From Streptomyces sp. CNQ-509 (GTDB lineage: Bacteria > Actinomycetota > Actinomycetes > Streptomycetales > Streptomycetaceae): a DNA stretch of 64,000 nucleotides. Shown one piece after another: positions 46,526-55,038 of this stretch (its first letter is position 1; each line of letters opens with the position of its first letter). The stretch lies in contig NZ_CP011492.1 in the NCBI RefSeq assembly GCF_001011035.1, positions 4,349,001 through 4,413,000 of the forward strand, written 5' to 3'. The position numbers and the translations under genes are program-made. The notes under the pieces were generated by a model, which saw only the letters and a list, made by a program, of their open reading frames with translations, was not told the origin of the DNA and did no database searches.

Positions 46526-47355
46526 GCGACGTAGCCGACAACCAGAAGGTCCGGCATGTGCTCGGTATCTCCGGCGGCAAGGACTCCTCAGCGCTCGCCG
46601 TCTACATGCGTAACCGAGTTCCCGAGATGGAGTACTTCTTCTGCGACACGGGCGCCGAGCTGCCCGAAACCTACGAGTACCTCAACCGCCTGGAGGCCGC
46701 CCTCGGCAAGTCCATCGTCCGGCTGAACGCCGACCGCGACTTCGACCACTGGATGGAGGTCTACCAGGGCACCCTTCCCAGCCCGCAGATGCGCTGGTGC
46801 ACCAAGAACCTCAAGATCAAGCCCCTCGAAGACTGGGTCGGTGACGACAAGGTCATCTCCTACGTCGCCATCCGCGCCGACGAGAACCGCCTCGGCTACG
46901 TCAGCACCAAGCCCAACATCGATGCCGTCTTCCCCTTCCGCGAGGACGGCATCGACAAGGAAGGCGTGATGCGCATCCTCGACGAGGCAGGCATCGGCCT
47001 GCCCGACTACTACGAGTGGCGCACCCGCTCCGGCTGCTACTTCTGCTTCTTCCAGCGAAAGCACGAATGGGTTGGCCTCAAGGAACGCCACCCCGATCTC
47101 TTCGACCGCGCCGTTGAATACGAGGAGAAGGTCCGCTACCGGCACACCGCCATGAAGGGCCGCAACTACACCTGGTCTCAGGGCGAGTCGCTCCCGGAAC
47201 TCCTAGAGCGCAGGGAGGAGATCGAGGCCAAGCACCAGGCGGCCCTGGATCGGGCTGCCAAGCGCACCAAACCCAACCGCCCCCTGCTGGAAGTTCTTTC
47301 CGATGCCCTCGACTCAGACGACGACGAGGCCGGCTGCTCCGTCTGCCACCTCTAG
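46522..47355 (+). CDS. sspD: SspD, PP-loop sulfurtransferase of the phosphorothioation system
   Basis: The protein has 277 residues. The PP-loop GISGGKDSSALAVYM (SGGKDS at residues 17-22) activates the DNA phosphate or sulfur carrier with ATP. Cysteines in FFCDTGAELP, MRWCTKNLKIKP, SGCYFCFFQRKHEW and the tail GCSVCHL can hold a Fe-S cluster or carry persulfide, as in DndC/SspD. It is the last gene of the sspABCD operon, followed by an intrinsic terminator 34 bp after the stop. Confidence 0.92.
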   Translation: MSDVADNQKVRHVLGISGGKDSSALAVYMRNRVPEMEYFFCDTGAELPETYEYLNRLEAALGKSIVRLNADRDFDHWMEVYQGTLPSPQMRWCTKNLKIKPLEDWVGDDKVISYVAIRADENRLGYVSTKPNIDAVFPFREDGIDKEGVMRILDEAGIGLPDYYEWRTRSGCYFCFFQRKHEWVGLKERHPDLFDRAVEYEEKVRYRHTAMKGRNYTWSQGESLPELLERREEIEAKHQAALDRAAKRTKPNRPLLEVLSDALDSDDDEAGCSVCHL

Positions 47356-47388
47356 CGGAGGCCAAGACTCGGACCCTAACTGTGCAGG

Positions 47389-47423
47389 CCCGCCCTCTGG
47401 ATCCTCCCCGCAAGGCGGGTTTT
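47389..47423 (+). terminator. terminator of the sspABCD operon
   Basis: Arms CCCGCC (47389-47394) and GGCGGG (47414-47419) are followed by TTTT. An alternative inner pairing CCCGC/GCGGG next to the same T run also works. Confidence 0.75.
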
Positions 47424-47456
47424 GCGTGTCTGTCGCGGTGTAACTGGGGTTCATGG

Positions 47457-47756
47457 TTACTGATGGGCTGCGGAGAGACGGCTGTCGAAGGAGTTCAGCG
47501 CGGTCTTCCAGCGCGTAGCCCAGCGGTCCTGGTCCTTGCCAGTGAGACCGAGGGAGGCGATCGCCATGTAGACGCCCTTCAGGGTGGCCTCCTTGTCGGC
47601 GCCGTGTGTGCCCGCTTGAGGAGTTCGGCGATCTTGTTGCAGTCCTCGCAGGCGGCATAGGGGAAGAAGTTCCGCTGCAGGTGCACTACGCAGGTCTGCC
47701 CGATCGTCTTCGGCCAGACGGCCTCTATCACCTTGGGCAGGCCCCCGGGCCCGCAC
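47457..47756 (-). pseudogene. IS256-family transposase fragment
   Basis: Minus-strand reading with frame shifts gives GLPKVIEAVWPKT, then CVVHLQRNFFPYAACEDC, then THGADKEATLKGVYMAIASL and RWATRWKTALNSFDSRL. This is the central region of Mutator/IS256 transposases. Both ends and the catalytic acidic residues are incomplete. It is a non-functional remnant. Confidence 0.75.
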
Positions 47757-47769
47757 GGTGGTGACCGTG

Positions 47770-48207
47770 ACGATGCCCCTGTCGGTCTCGCCCGGCCAGC
47801 CCAGCCGCTGCCAGCGACGTGCGCAGTCGCAGTATTGTCCCTGCGGTCCCCGGAATCACCCCGGCGTCCTGCGGCGCGGTCGCCGGCCCTCTGCGCAGCA
47901 GCTCAAGACGCCGGTCTTTGACCGGCTCGGCATCCCGAGTCGACTCGGAGACGCAGAACTACGGCCGCTGCACCGTCGGCCCCGCCGCCCCGACCACCGG
48001 CTCCACCCTGGCCAGGCAGGTGATGCTCTTGTTCCGATCTCGGGGTGCCAGCAGCCCGGTCAGGTACTCCCGGAATCCGCGACGCTGCGCCTGACTGGTG
48101 AACAGGCCGTCGAAACGGGCCGTGTACTCCTTCAACGGCCCCGGTGTGGCCGGGCAGGGACGGCGCACAGTCGTGATCGGTCCCCAGATTCGGCACTCTC
48201 TCCCCAC
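47770..48207 (-). pseudogene. IS701-family transposase N-terminal fragment
   Basis: Minus-strand frames give EYTARFDGLFTSQAQRRGF, then REYLTGLLAPRDRNKSIT, then LARVEPVVGAAGPTVQR, and after a frameshift FCVSESTRDAEPVKDRRLELL. This is the N-terminal pattern of IS701 transposases. It runs directly into the IS256 fragment, so the two remnants are juxtaposed by deletion or nested insertion. Confidence 0.7.
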
Positions 48208-48430
48208 GCAGTCGAAGGGCGAACGGGACTCCCGTCAAACCCAACGAAGTACCGATAGCTACCCAACGACCCTGCGGCGGCCTCATGCTGACGTAACTCG
48301 CTGCCTGCACATTGTGGTGATTGGCGACGCGCCGTCAGACCGACCTGCGACACTGGTGACCCACGTCAGGGAGACCTGGTGTGGCGAGTCGTACGGTGGT
48401 CGCCGGGCAGTGAGAGGTGCGGGACGTAAT

Positions 48431-50104
48431 ATGACATCGCGTCAGGTTGAGGGTAAGCAGGAAGGTTTCACGGAAGTACCGATCAACCCCGGCCGAATCC
48501 TTCGAGCGATCGCACGCATCGGGTACACACCAGAGAGTGCCATCTGTGACATCGTCGATAACTCCGTGGCGGCGAATGCTCGACGTGTCGCCATTAAACT
48601 TGAACGTGAACCTGACATGTCCGAAGCTCGCCGGAACAGTGCGGCCCGTTACATCATCGCCGATGATGGCGATGGTATGGATCGAGGGCACCTCGTTGAC
48701 GCTCTGGCGCTGGGCGCAGACGGGCAGTACACACCCGGAAGTCTCGGGAAGTATGGGCTCGGCCTGAAAAGCGCGGGGCTGTCACAGGGGGATCGAGTTG
48801 AGGTTGTCAGCGCACGTCAGGGCGGCTCGTGGAGCAAGGTGATCCTGGATCTTCCCCATGTCGAAGAGACAGGAAGGCTCGAGTGCCTATTGGCAGAGCC
48901 GGATTCTGTCGACCTCCAACGAGTGAATGAGCTGATCCCAGGCGCTGCGTATGGCACCGTGGTCACCATCGAGAAAATCCACAAGCGAAATCACCCAAGC
49001 ATTCGCAAGACTCGTGAGGCGCTTGGGAGAAATCTCGGCGTAACTTACTTTTACTTCCTCCAGCCGAATGGTGGAGATCTGGAGATTCTGCTGGATGGTG
49101 ATCCGGTGGAACCTTTCGATCCTCTATTTGTGGACGAGGCGAACGCAGCCGGAAATCTCGACGATTCTACCTGGGATGGTCGCGATGTTCGGTGGCTTGA
49201 GCGCGCCACTCCCGTTGTGCTTGATGCGGAAAATCGGGTAGAAGTTAAAATCGAAGCGACTCAATTGGTTCACCCGCCCGCATTCGATAACCCCGCCGAA
49301 ATTCGCAAGAAGTACATGATCGCGTCGAGTGCATACGGATTTTACGTGTACCGGAATAGGCGGCTGATCCGCAGGGCTGAGCGGTTCAATGGCTTGATTC
49401 CGACCGATCAAGATTATTTCGCCTTCCGCGGGAGGATCCTGATCGATGACACCGCAGATGACGCCTTTAATATTGACGTAAAGAAGTCGGAAATACTTCT
49501 AAGTGAGGAGGCGGAAGGGGCGCTTAGTGAGGCCATCTACGAAGCTAGACGCCTAAGTAAGAGTGGCTGGAAGAATGCTGCCAAAATTCTCCGCAAGAAG
49601 GCAAATGAAGATCCCAACAGCAAGGCTGCCGAAGCGCTGATTGAAGTCGATTTTCCGGAGTTTCTGCCAACAGATCCGGACGACGCACTCTCCGAGAATG
49701 AACGGACCAAACGGGCTCAGAAGGAATCTACTAGACATCCGCTGAAGGACCAGGAGCGGGAGCAGGCCCGCAAAGAGGGAGCGAGGGTTACATTCGTTGA
49801 TCAGTTGGACGACAATGCCCTCTGGGAACGCGCGCGGGATGCCACTTTGGGGACGGTTGTGCGGATCAATCGGTCCCATCGTTTCATGAGGATGTTTGAC
49901 GAGCGATTCGGTGACGACGCCGATGTCGTGTTGCTCATTCAAGCTCTCTTCTTGAGTCTGGCGTCGGCAGAGAGTGGAACTGTGCGGAACAAACAGGACC
50001 TCGATGATGAAATTATCGAGGATGTCTTTGTGACGTACAGAAACCAGGCTTCGGCGGCTGTGTACAAGGTCACGGCAGGTGCTCTTGAGAAGCGCTTTGC
50101 GTAG
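48431..50104 (+). CDS. MORC-like GHKL ATPase (second GHKL gene of the island)
   Basis: The protein has 557 residues from MTSRQVEGKQEGF. The GHKL site is intact but of the MORC/paraMORC kind: N box ESAICDIVDNSVAANARRVAI (Asp where Hsp90/MutL have the catalytic Glu), G1 IIADDGDGMDRGHL and G2 GSLGKYGLGLKSAGLSQGD. A transducer domain follows with GFYVYRNRRLIRRAERF and DAFNIDVKKSEILLSEEAEG. A charged helical C-terminal part begins near residue 410. Base composition is clearly lower in GC than any neighbour, and codons such as AAT, ATT and AAG are common. The frame stays open further upstream, but codon character changes before 48431. It is followed 11 bp later by a GIY-YIG-type gene. Confidence 0.85.
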   Translation: MTSRQVEGKQEGFTEVPINPGRILRAIARIGYTPESAICDIVDNSVAANARRVAIKLEREPDMSEARRNSAARYIIADDGDGMDRGHLVDALALGADGQYTPGSLGKYGLGLKSAGLSQGDRVEVVSARQGGSWSKVILDLPHVEETGRLECLLAEPDSVDLQRVNELIPGAAYGTVVTIEKIHKRNHPSIRKTREALGRNLGVTYFYFLQPNGGDLEILLDGDPVEPFDPLFVDEANAAGNLDDSTWDGRDVRWLERATPVVLDAENRVEVKIEATQLVHPPAFDNPAEIRKKYMIASSAYGFYVYRNRRLIRRAERFNGLIPTDQDYFAFRGRILIDDTADDAFNIDVKKSEILLSEEAEGALSEAIYEARRLSKSGWKNAAKILRKKANEDPNSKAAEALIEVDFPEFLPTDPDDALSENERTKRAQKESTRHPLKDQEREQARKEGARVTFVDQLDDNALWERARDATLGTVVRINRSHRFMRMFDERFGDDADVVLLIQALFLSLASAESGTVRNKQDLDDEIIEDVFVTYRNQASAAVYKVTAGALEKRFA

Positions 50105-50115
50105 GGCAAGCCTTA

Positions 50116-50604
50116 ATGCCCGTTCTTAGGGAGGATGAGACCTGGGGTGCTGCGATTGTTGGGAGCCCCAGTCTTTGCCGTGCGCGCGCGTACATATATT
50201 GCGGATATTCAAAGAAGGTAGGCGTTGCCTATATTGGCATGACCGTAGGCCGCAACGGGATCTTTGGCCGCTGGGGCGACCATCTTGGGCGTGCGCTTGA
50301 AAAATCCTCGTTCCAGCGGCGGCTCAATGAATTTGACGATTCCGCGTGGCAGCGCATGGATGACCTCGTGATTTTCTGGGCGGACATGGGCGGCGCGGAT
50401 GAGTTTCTGACATTGGAAACAAGTCACCGCGAGGGGGTGGAGTATCTCGTGCAGCGGCAGTTACGCGTTCTGTTGGCTAGAGGGAATCCCCCCTTGAACG
50501 TGATCAGCAAGGTCCGCTCAAACCGTACTGTGCAGCTCCCGCTGGTGCAGACTGCTGCCAATCAGGTCGTCGGGCACTTCCAAGCTCACTTCGACGCCTC
50601 TTAG
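50116..50604 (+). CDS. GIY-YIG-type endonuclease paired with the MORC-like ATPase
   Basis: The protein has 162 residues. A GIY-YIG core is readable: ARAYIYCGYSKKVGVAYIG (both tyrosine motifs), then IFGRWGDHLGRAL with the catalytic Arg. Helix REGVEYLVQRQLRVLL carries a Glu at the expected place, and GNPPLNVI supplies the Asn/Pro element. About 55 residues separate the Arg helix from the Glu helix, longer than in minimal domains. It shares the low GC of the preceding ATPase and is 11 bp from it, so they form one unit. The stop codon TAG straddles the left end of the IS1182 element; without the element TGA would end the protein at the same residue. Confidence 0.75.
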   Translation: MPVLREDETWGAAIVGSPSLCRARAYIYCGYSKKVGVAYIGMTVGRNGIFGRWGDHLGRALEKSSFQRRLNEFDDSAWQRMDDLVIFWADMGGADEFLTLETSHREGVEYLVQRQLRVLLARGNPPLNVISKVRSNRTVQLPLVQTAANQVVGHFQAHFDAS

Positions 50605-50631
50605 CTTGACTCTGTCGGGGATCTTGGAGTT
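50603..50631 (+). repeat. left inverted repeat of the IS1182 element
   Basis: 29 bp, an exact inverse complement of 52418-52446. Its first two bases complete the TAG stop of the GIY-YIG gene. Confidence 0.9.
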
Positions 50632-50638
50632 GCCGAGG

Positions 50639-52365
50639 TCAGGTGCCCAGGGTGCGCCAGGACTTCGGCCGGGGGATTTCGTGCTGGTCGAGGTAGTTCT
50701 GGAAGGCGGTCGGTCGGCGGGGAGGGGGTGCTTCGTCAGCCGGTGGGAGACCGCTGAGGCGCTCGATGTTGATGGCGATCGCGGTCAGGACGTGCTGGAC
50801 GTGGGCCTTGCTCTGTCCTCGGTAGCGGCAGCGGCGCATGCCGTGACCGTGAGCGAACTCGTTGACCGTTCCCTCCACTCCGGAGCGGACTGCGTAGCGG
50901 GTCTTCCAGTCGGGCGTCTGTTGCTCGGCACGGACGCGGAGTTGCATGTCGCGGAGTTTCTCGCGGGGGAAAGCCGATGGTGCGGGTGCTCTCGCGGGAG
51001 GTGGTGCATTGTGCGCGGGCCGGGCAGGGGTGGCACTGGCTCTTGGTGAATCGTGCCACGATCAGTGGGGCCGCGGTGGGCGAGGAGGTCGGGTAGGGGC
51101 CGTGCCAGCCCTGGCTGACCTGCCCCTGGGGGCAGGTGACCTGCCGGCGGTCGTAGTCGATGTGGAAGTCGTCACGGGCGAAGCCCTCGCCTCGGCGGTG
51201 TTGCCGGGTGGGGTTGCGCCGCAGCGGCCCGGAGACGGTGACCTGGTGGTCGCGTGCGGATTGTTCCAGGTGTGGCAGGGAGGTGTAGCCGCTGTCGACA
51301 GGTGCTCGGCGGGCAGCAGGCCGCGGCGGTGCAGGCGGGTGTGGATGCCGGGCAGGACCTTGCTGTCGTGGGTGGTGGACGCGGTGGTGGCCACGTCCGT
51401 GATCACGTTGGGTCCGTCGGGAGCACAGGTCTCCGTCAGATGGGCGGAGAACCCCTTCCAGCTGATGATGTGCCCGTGACGGGCATAGCGGGCCGAGGCG
51501 TCGTAGGGAGAGACGATCACCCGGGACGAGGGCGGCAGCCCGGGTCCGTCCTCGGTCTCGGCGGTGCGCCAGCGCAGGCGGCCTGCGGCGTCGCGGTGAT
51601 AGTTCTGCACCATGATCTGGCGCAGAGCCTGGACACGGGGGCCGGACGCTCGGTCCACTCCGTGCCGGTAGAGGTGTTCCAGGAGCCGGACGGCGTCGTT
51701 CCCGGTGGCCATGATCCTGGTCTTGGGCTTGGTGGGGTTCTTGCCCAGGCGGACCGGACGGCCGTAGCGACGTCCCCAGTCCTCGTCGACCAGCTCGTCC
51801 AGCAGATGACCGGCGGTGTCGGCGACTTCTTCCAGCGCGGCGCGGACCGCCTCGGTGATCAGCTCCAGCCGGGTTAGATTGCGGACCGCGGCCAGGACGT
51901 GGGTGGAGTCGGTGCGCTGTGTGGTGCGCTCGCGTACCAGGCGGCCTCCTTGAGGCGGGCCAGTGTGAGGTCGAGGAGGCGGTCGGCGCGATCACCCTCG
52001 GCGAGGCGTTCACGGAAGTCGGCCAGCACGCTGTGATGGAAGCCGGGGGCGTCCAGCTCCATGGCCATCGCGTACTTGAAGTCGATCCGGCAGCGGACCG
52101 CCTCGGCAGCCTGCCGGTCCGACAAACCGAGCAGAAACTGCAGCACGCAGACGGTGGCCAGTTGGGCGGGCGAGAGGCCGGGGCGCCCGTTGCGCGGGTA
52201 CCAGTCGGCAAAGTCCTCATCGCGCCACAGCCCGTCCAGCCGGTCGCGCACCCATATCGCCGTCGTGCCGTTTGGGTTGCTCGCCCGCGCGATCTGCACG
52301 GTCAGAGGCGGGTCTTGCTCACCGGAACGGGGACGCAGTGACAACGGGCGCCTCGACGGCTGCAT
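50639..52365 (-). pseudogene. IS1182-family transposase with several frameshifts
   Basis: The N-terminal part (52365 down to about 51950) reads LSLRPRSGEQDPPL, then DRLDGLWRDEDFADWYPRNG and LLGLSDRQAAEAVRCRIDFKYAM, then FHHSVLADFRERLAEGDRADR. This is the IS1182 signature. The middle (RVIVSPYDASARYARHGH, ISWKGFSAHLTETC) is in a second frame. The C terminus (TRYAVRSGVEGTVNEFAHGHG, MRRCRYRGQSKAHVQHVLTA) is in a third. At least two frame changes are needed, so it is inactive unless frameshifts are sequencing errors. Confidence 0.85.
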
Positions 52366-52417
52366 CGGTCATCGGAACCAACCGAGCATGCCCGTTGATC
52401 ACGCTGCCGCGTCGCGA

Positions 52418-52446
52418 AACTCCAAGATCCCCGACAGAGTCAAGCT
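52418..52446 (-). repeat. right inverted repeat of the IS1182 element
   Basis: 29 bp, an exact inverse complement of 50603-50631. Confidence 0.9.
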
Positions 52447-52688
52447 GAGCCCGAACGGAGAGACCACCAGCATTCCGACGGTTCCGATATCCGACTCCAC
52501 CATCAGCGCGGGTCTGCTGTAGCTCGCGTTGCAGGGCGAGGAGGTCGGTGGGGAAGCGCGTGGTCACAATCGCCTATCGTGCATCTGTGCGCATCCATGG
52601 GGGGAGAAGCGCGCGCGGCTTTGGGAGTTCTGACCTGAGCGTCCGGGCATGCTGTCGACGTGACGGGGGGCGCCTTACCCTCTGCTCC

Positions 52689-53168
52689 ATGCCTTGGGTG
52701 ACGTTGGCCAGCGCCGTAGTTGGCGCCTTGATAGCGACCGTATCCGCTGCGCTCCTGGAGCGTAGCCGTTGGCGGCGGGAGCAAGATGACCGCCTCATCA
52801 GCGCACGACGTGCTCTGTACGGCGAGTACCTTGCGTCCCTCTCCCAAGCCCGTAACGACTTCCGCGGTCTGGCGCGCAACCGAGCCATGGCCCCGGCCGA
52901 CCGAGAGCGCTCCGCCCGCGATGCCTTCGCTTCGTGCTATGACGTGCGCTACCAGATGTCGATCACAGCAGCGTCGAACGTAGTCGTCGCCTCCGAGGAA
53001 GCCTTCCGGCGGTTACGTGACGTGCGGGACCTTGCCGCGGCCGGCACCCTCGCCGGAGACGAGGCTTACTCGGGTGGCCGCGCCGCGTACGAGGCGGCGC
53101 TCTCTCGACTGCGTGACGCCATGCGCTTCGACCTGGGATCCGACCGGGAGCCCGCGTTGGCGAGGTAG
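52689..53168 (+). CDS. small unknown protein with N-terminal membrane anchor
   Basis: The protein has 159 residues from ATG 52689. One hydrophobic helix at the N terminus (WVTLASAVVGALIATVSAALLERS) is followed by a long soluble helical region (RREQDDRLISARRALYGEYLASLSQARNDFRGL, EEAFRRLRDVRDLAAAG). This layout is common in orphan Streptomyces proteins of about 150-200 residues. No function is assigned. An in-frame upstream start at 52548 gives a less likely extension. Confidence 0.7.
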   Translation: MPWVTLASAVVGALIATVSAALLERSRWRREQDDRLISARRALYGEYLASLSQARNDFRGLARNRAMAPADRERSARDAFASCYDVRYQMSITAASNVVVASEEAFRRLRDVRDLAAAGTLAGDEAYSGGRAAYEAALSRLRDAMRFDLGSDREPALAR

Positions 53169-53453
53169 CCATACCGGCGGAGTCGGAGCGTGATCACGGA
53201 CCGGCCCCAAGGGGAGGACGGCGCGCTCCGGGAAGGGGCGTGCCTCGTCAGCAGCGTCAGTTGAGGCGGGGGAGAGCGTCGAGGGCGGCGTGCCGCGGGT
53301 ATGCGTCGGGGTCGCCGTGGCGGGGCAGTGGGGAACGAAACCGCCTCGCCTTTGGCGGCGTGTGGAGCCGCGACGGAATGCACAGCACGAATCTTCATGC
53401 GGAAATACTGCACCGCTTCTTGGTGTTGTCCTTCTCCAGCCAAGGAGGGGACG

Positions 53454-54350
53454 GTGTCGAGTCTGAAGTTGTTCCGTACGGACACGGTGAACGGCGGCGT
53501 GATCGAGGTCGCTTCGCGTCTTGCTGAAGTCGAGGCGGATGTGCAGGGCCTGGTTGAGGCGCACATGGAGACGCTGCTGGGGGTGCGGTTCCTGGCGAGC
53601 GAGTACGGCACCGGGCCGGTACACGGGGGCCGGATCGACTCGCTCGGGCTGGACGAGAACGGATCGCCAGTCGTCATCGAGTACAAGCGTGGTGTCGACG
53701 CCGGTGTCATCAACCAGGGCCTTTTCTACTTGGCCTGGCTGATGGACCACCGGGCCGAGTTCGAGCACCTGGTCCGCGACCGGCTGGGGGTGACGGCCGC
53801 GTCCCAGGTCCTGTGGAGCGGGCCGCGTCTGATCTGTATCGCCGGTGACTTCACCCGATACGACGTCCATGCGGTGCGCGAGCACCGGCGGTCGATCGAC
53901 CTGGTCCGCTACCGGCTCTTCGGCAGCGACCTGCTCGGGCTTGAGACCGTGGCCTCCGTGCGCGGCGGCATGCAGGTGGCCCGCCGGGCACGGCGCCAGC
54001 GGGTTACCAGGGCAGCGGCCGATGCCCAGAGCGCGGCGATGATGGAGTTGGCGGGCGCGGTCGACGAGGTCCTGCTCGGGCTCGGGGACGGCGTGACCCG
54101 TGTTGAGCGCAAGCAGTACCGGGCGTATCAGCGGCTGCGGAACTTCGCCTGCCTCATCCCGCCTCAGCAGACCAAGGTGGTGGTCTATCTGAAGGCCGAC
54201 CCGAAGGACGTCGATCTTGTTCCGGGCTTCAGCCGGGACGTGTCCGGGCTCGGTCACCACGGGACGGGTGATCTGGAGGTGCAGCTCCGTATGCCGAGGG
54301 ATGTGGAGCGGGCGCAGGATCTGTTCCGCGCGAGTTACGCAGCAGTGTGA
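53454..54350 (+). CDS. PD-(D/E)XK-type nuclease-fold protein with C-terminal DUF5655
   Basis: The protein has 298 residues from a GTG after the strong AAGGAGGGG site. The N-terminal nuclease-like domain has LVEAHMETLLGVRFLASEYGTG, GRIDSLGLDENGSPVVIEYK (the D...ExK core) and INQGLFYLAWLMDHRAEFEHLV. The C-terminal domain (RNFACLIPPQQTKVVVYLKADP, VSGLGHHGTGDLEVQLRMPRD) is DUF5655. The family occurs with defence and mobile DNA genes but its activity is not established, to my knowledge. It stands between IS remnants and the integrative-element genes on its own transcript. Confidence 0.85.
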   Translation: MSSLKLFRTDTVNGGVIEVASRLAEVEADVQGLVEAHMETLLGVRFLASEYGTGPVHGGRIDSLGLDENGSPVVIEYKRGVDAGVINQGLFYLAWLMDHRAEFEHLVRDRLGVTAASQVLWSGPRLICIAGDFTRYDVHAVREHRRSIDLVRYRLFGSDLLGLETVASVRGGMQVARRARRQRVTRAAADAQSAAMMELAGAVDEVLLGLGDGVTRVERKQYRAYQRLRNFACLIPPQQTKVVVYLKADPKDVDLVPGFSRDVSGLGHHGTGDLEVQLRMPRDVERAQDLFRASYAAV

Positions 54351-54637
54351 TCGGATGCCGTCGCCCACCTCGTGGCGGGCGGCGTGTGTGTCGTGTCTGG
54401 CGGCGTGGCGGGGGCCTTTTCGACAGGCGGACACGGGGTGGCCGTCGACTATCTATGGTGTGAGGGATCGCCCAGTCGGCGATTCCGCGCTGTGTTGCCC
54501 GCTCGTGTGGGCCGATGATCAGCATGCATGGCTGGCTGCTGGGCCGGGCGTGACCGCCGGAGCGGCCGGCGCATCGGTACGCCGGCGGGTTCTGCGCTCG
54601 CGGCCCGGCTGGGCCTGACGGGTGCCGGTCCCGTGGG

Positions 54638-54973
54638 CTAGGGTTTCGGCGAGTTCGGCCAGCAGCGGGCTCGGGGTGTGCGGGGATAATCGGGCCAGTT
54701 CCATTCCTCGTCTATGGCTTCCTGGAGGCGAGGGGTGATCTCGACGGTGATGCCTTCGGCGATCAGGTGCCGGGCTGCGTCCTTGGCCCAGCAGGGCTCG
54801 TCGCGATCGATGCGAGCCAGTACCAGGCCGTGGGCGGTGACGACCGTCCAGTTGGCGGACCTCAAAGCCGTGAGAGCGATGTGGGCCTGATCGCCGGGCA
54901 GGTCGGCCGTTACCGCGGTGGGGTGCGTGGGGTGGGCGTCGAGGCGGACGTGCGCGTCGATGGCGGGAGCCAC
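54638..54973 (-). CDS. small unknown protein of the integrative-element block
   Basis: The protein has 111 residues. The core reads DAHVRLDAHPTHPTAVTADL, then LTALRSANWTVVTAHGLVLARIDRDEPCWAKDAARHLIAEGITVEITPRL. It looks like a compact alpha/beta domain of about 80 residues. It lies 65 bp after the DnaB-N protein gene and is probably the last gene of that operon. No family recognised. Confidence 0.65.
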   Translation of the reverse strand: MAPAIDAHVRLDAHPTHPTAVTADLPGDQAHIALTALRSANWTVVTAHGLVLARIDRDEPCWAKDAARHLIAEGITVEITPRLQEAIDEEWNWPDYPRTPRARCWPNSPKP

Positions 54974-55038
54974 GTAGTGGTCTCGTCTTCTGCGCCGGTG
55001 GCCGGGTCTTCAGGTCCTGCCAGGCGGTGTACGGAGGG

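Larger units (their letters stand above)
50603..52446 (-). mobile_element. IS1182-family insertion sequence, decayed
   Basis: 1,844 bp bounded by perfect 29-bp inverted repeats (50603-50631 and 52418-52446), reading AGCTTGACTCTGTCGGGGAT inward from the left. It contains one frameshifted IS1182 transposase on the minus strand. No clear target duplication is visible at the ends. The identical repeats suggest a recent insertion, whereas the coding region is already broken. Confidence 0.88.

Noticed and set aside
53013..54434. 473-residue minus-strand open frame
   Set aside because: Antisense of the DUF5655 protein and its neighbour; the plus-strand reading has a clear ribosome binding site and domain motifs.
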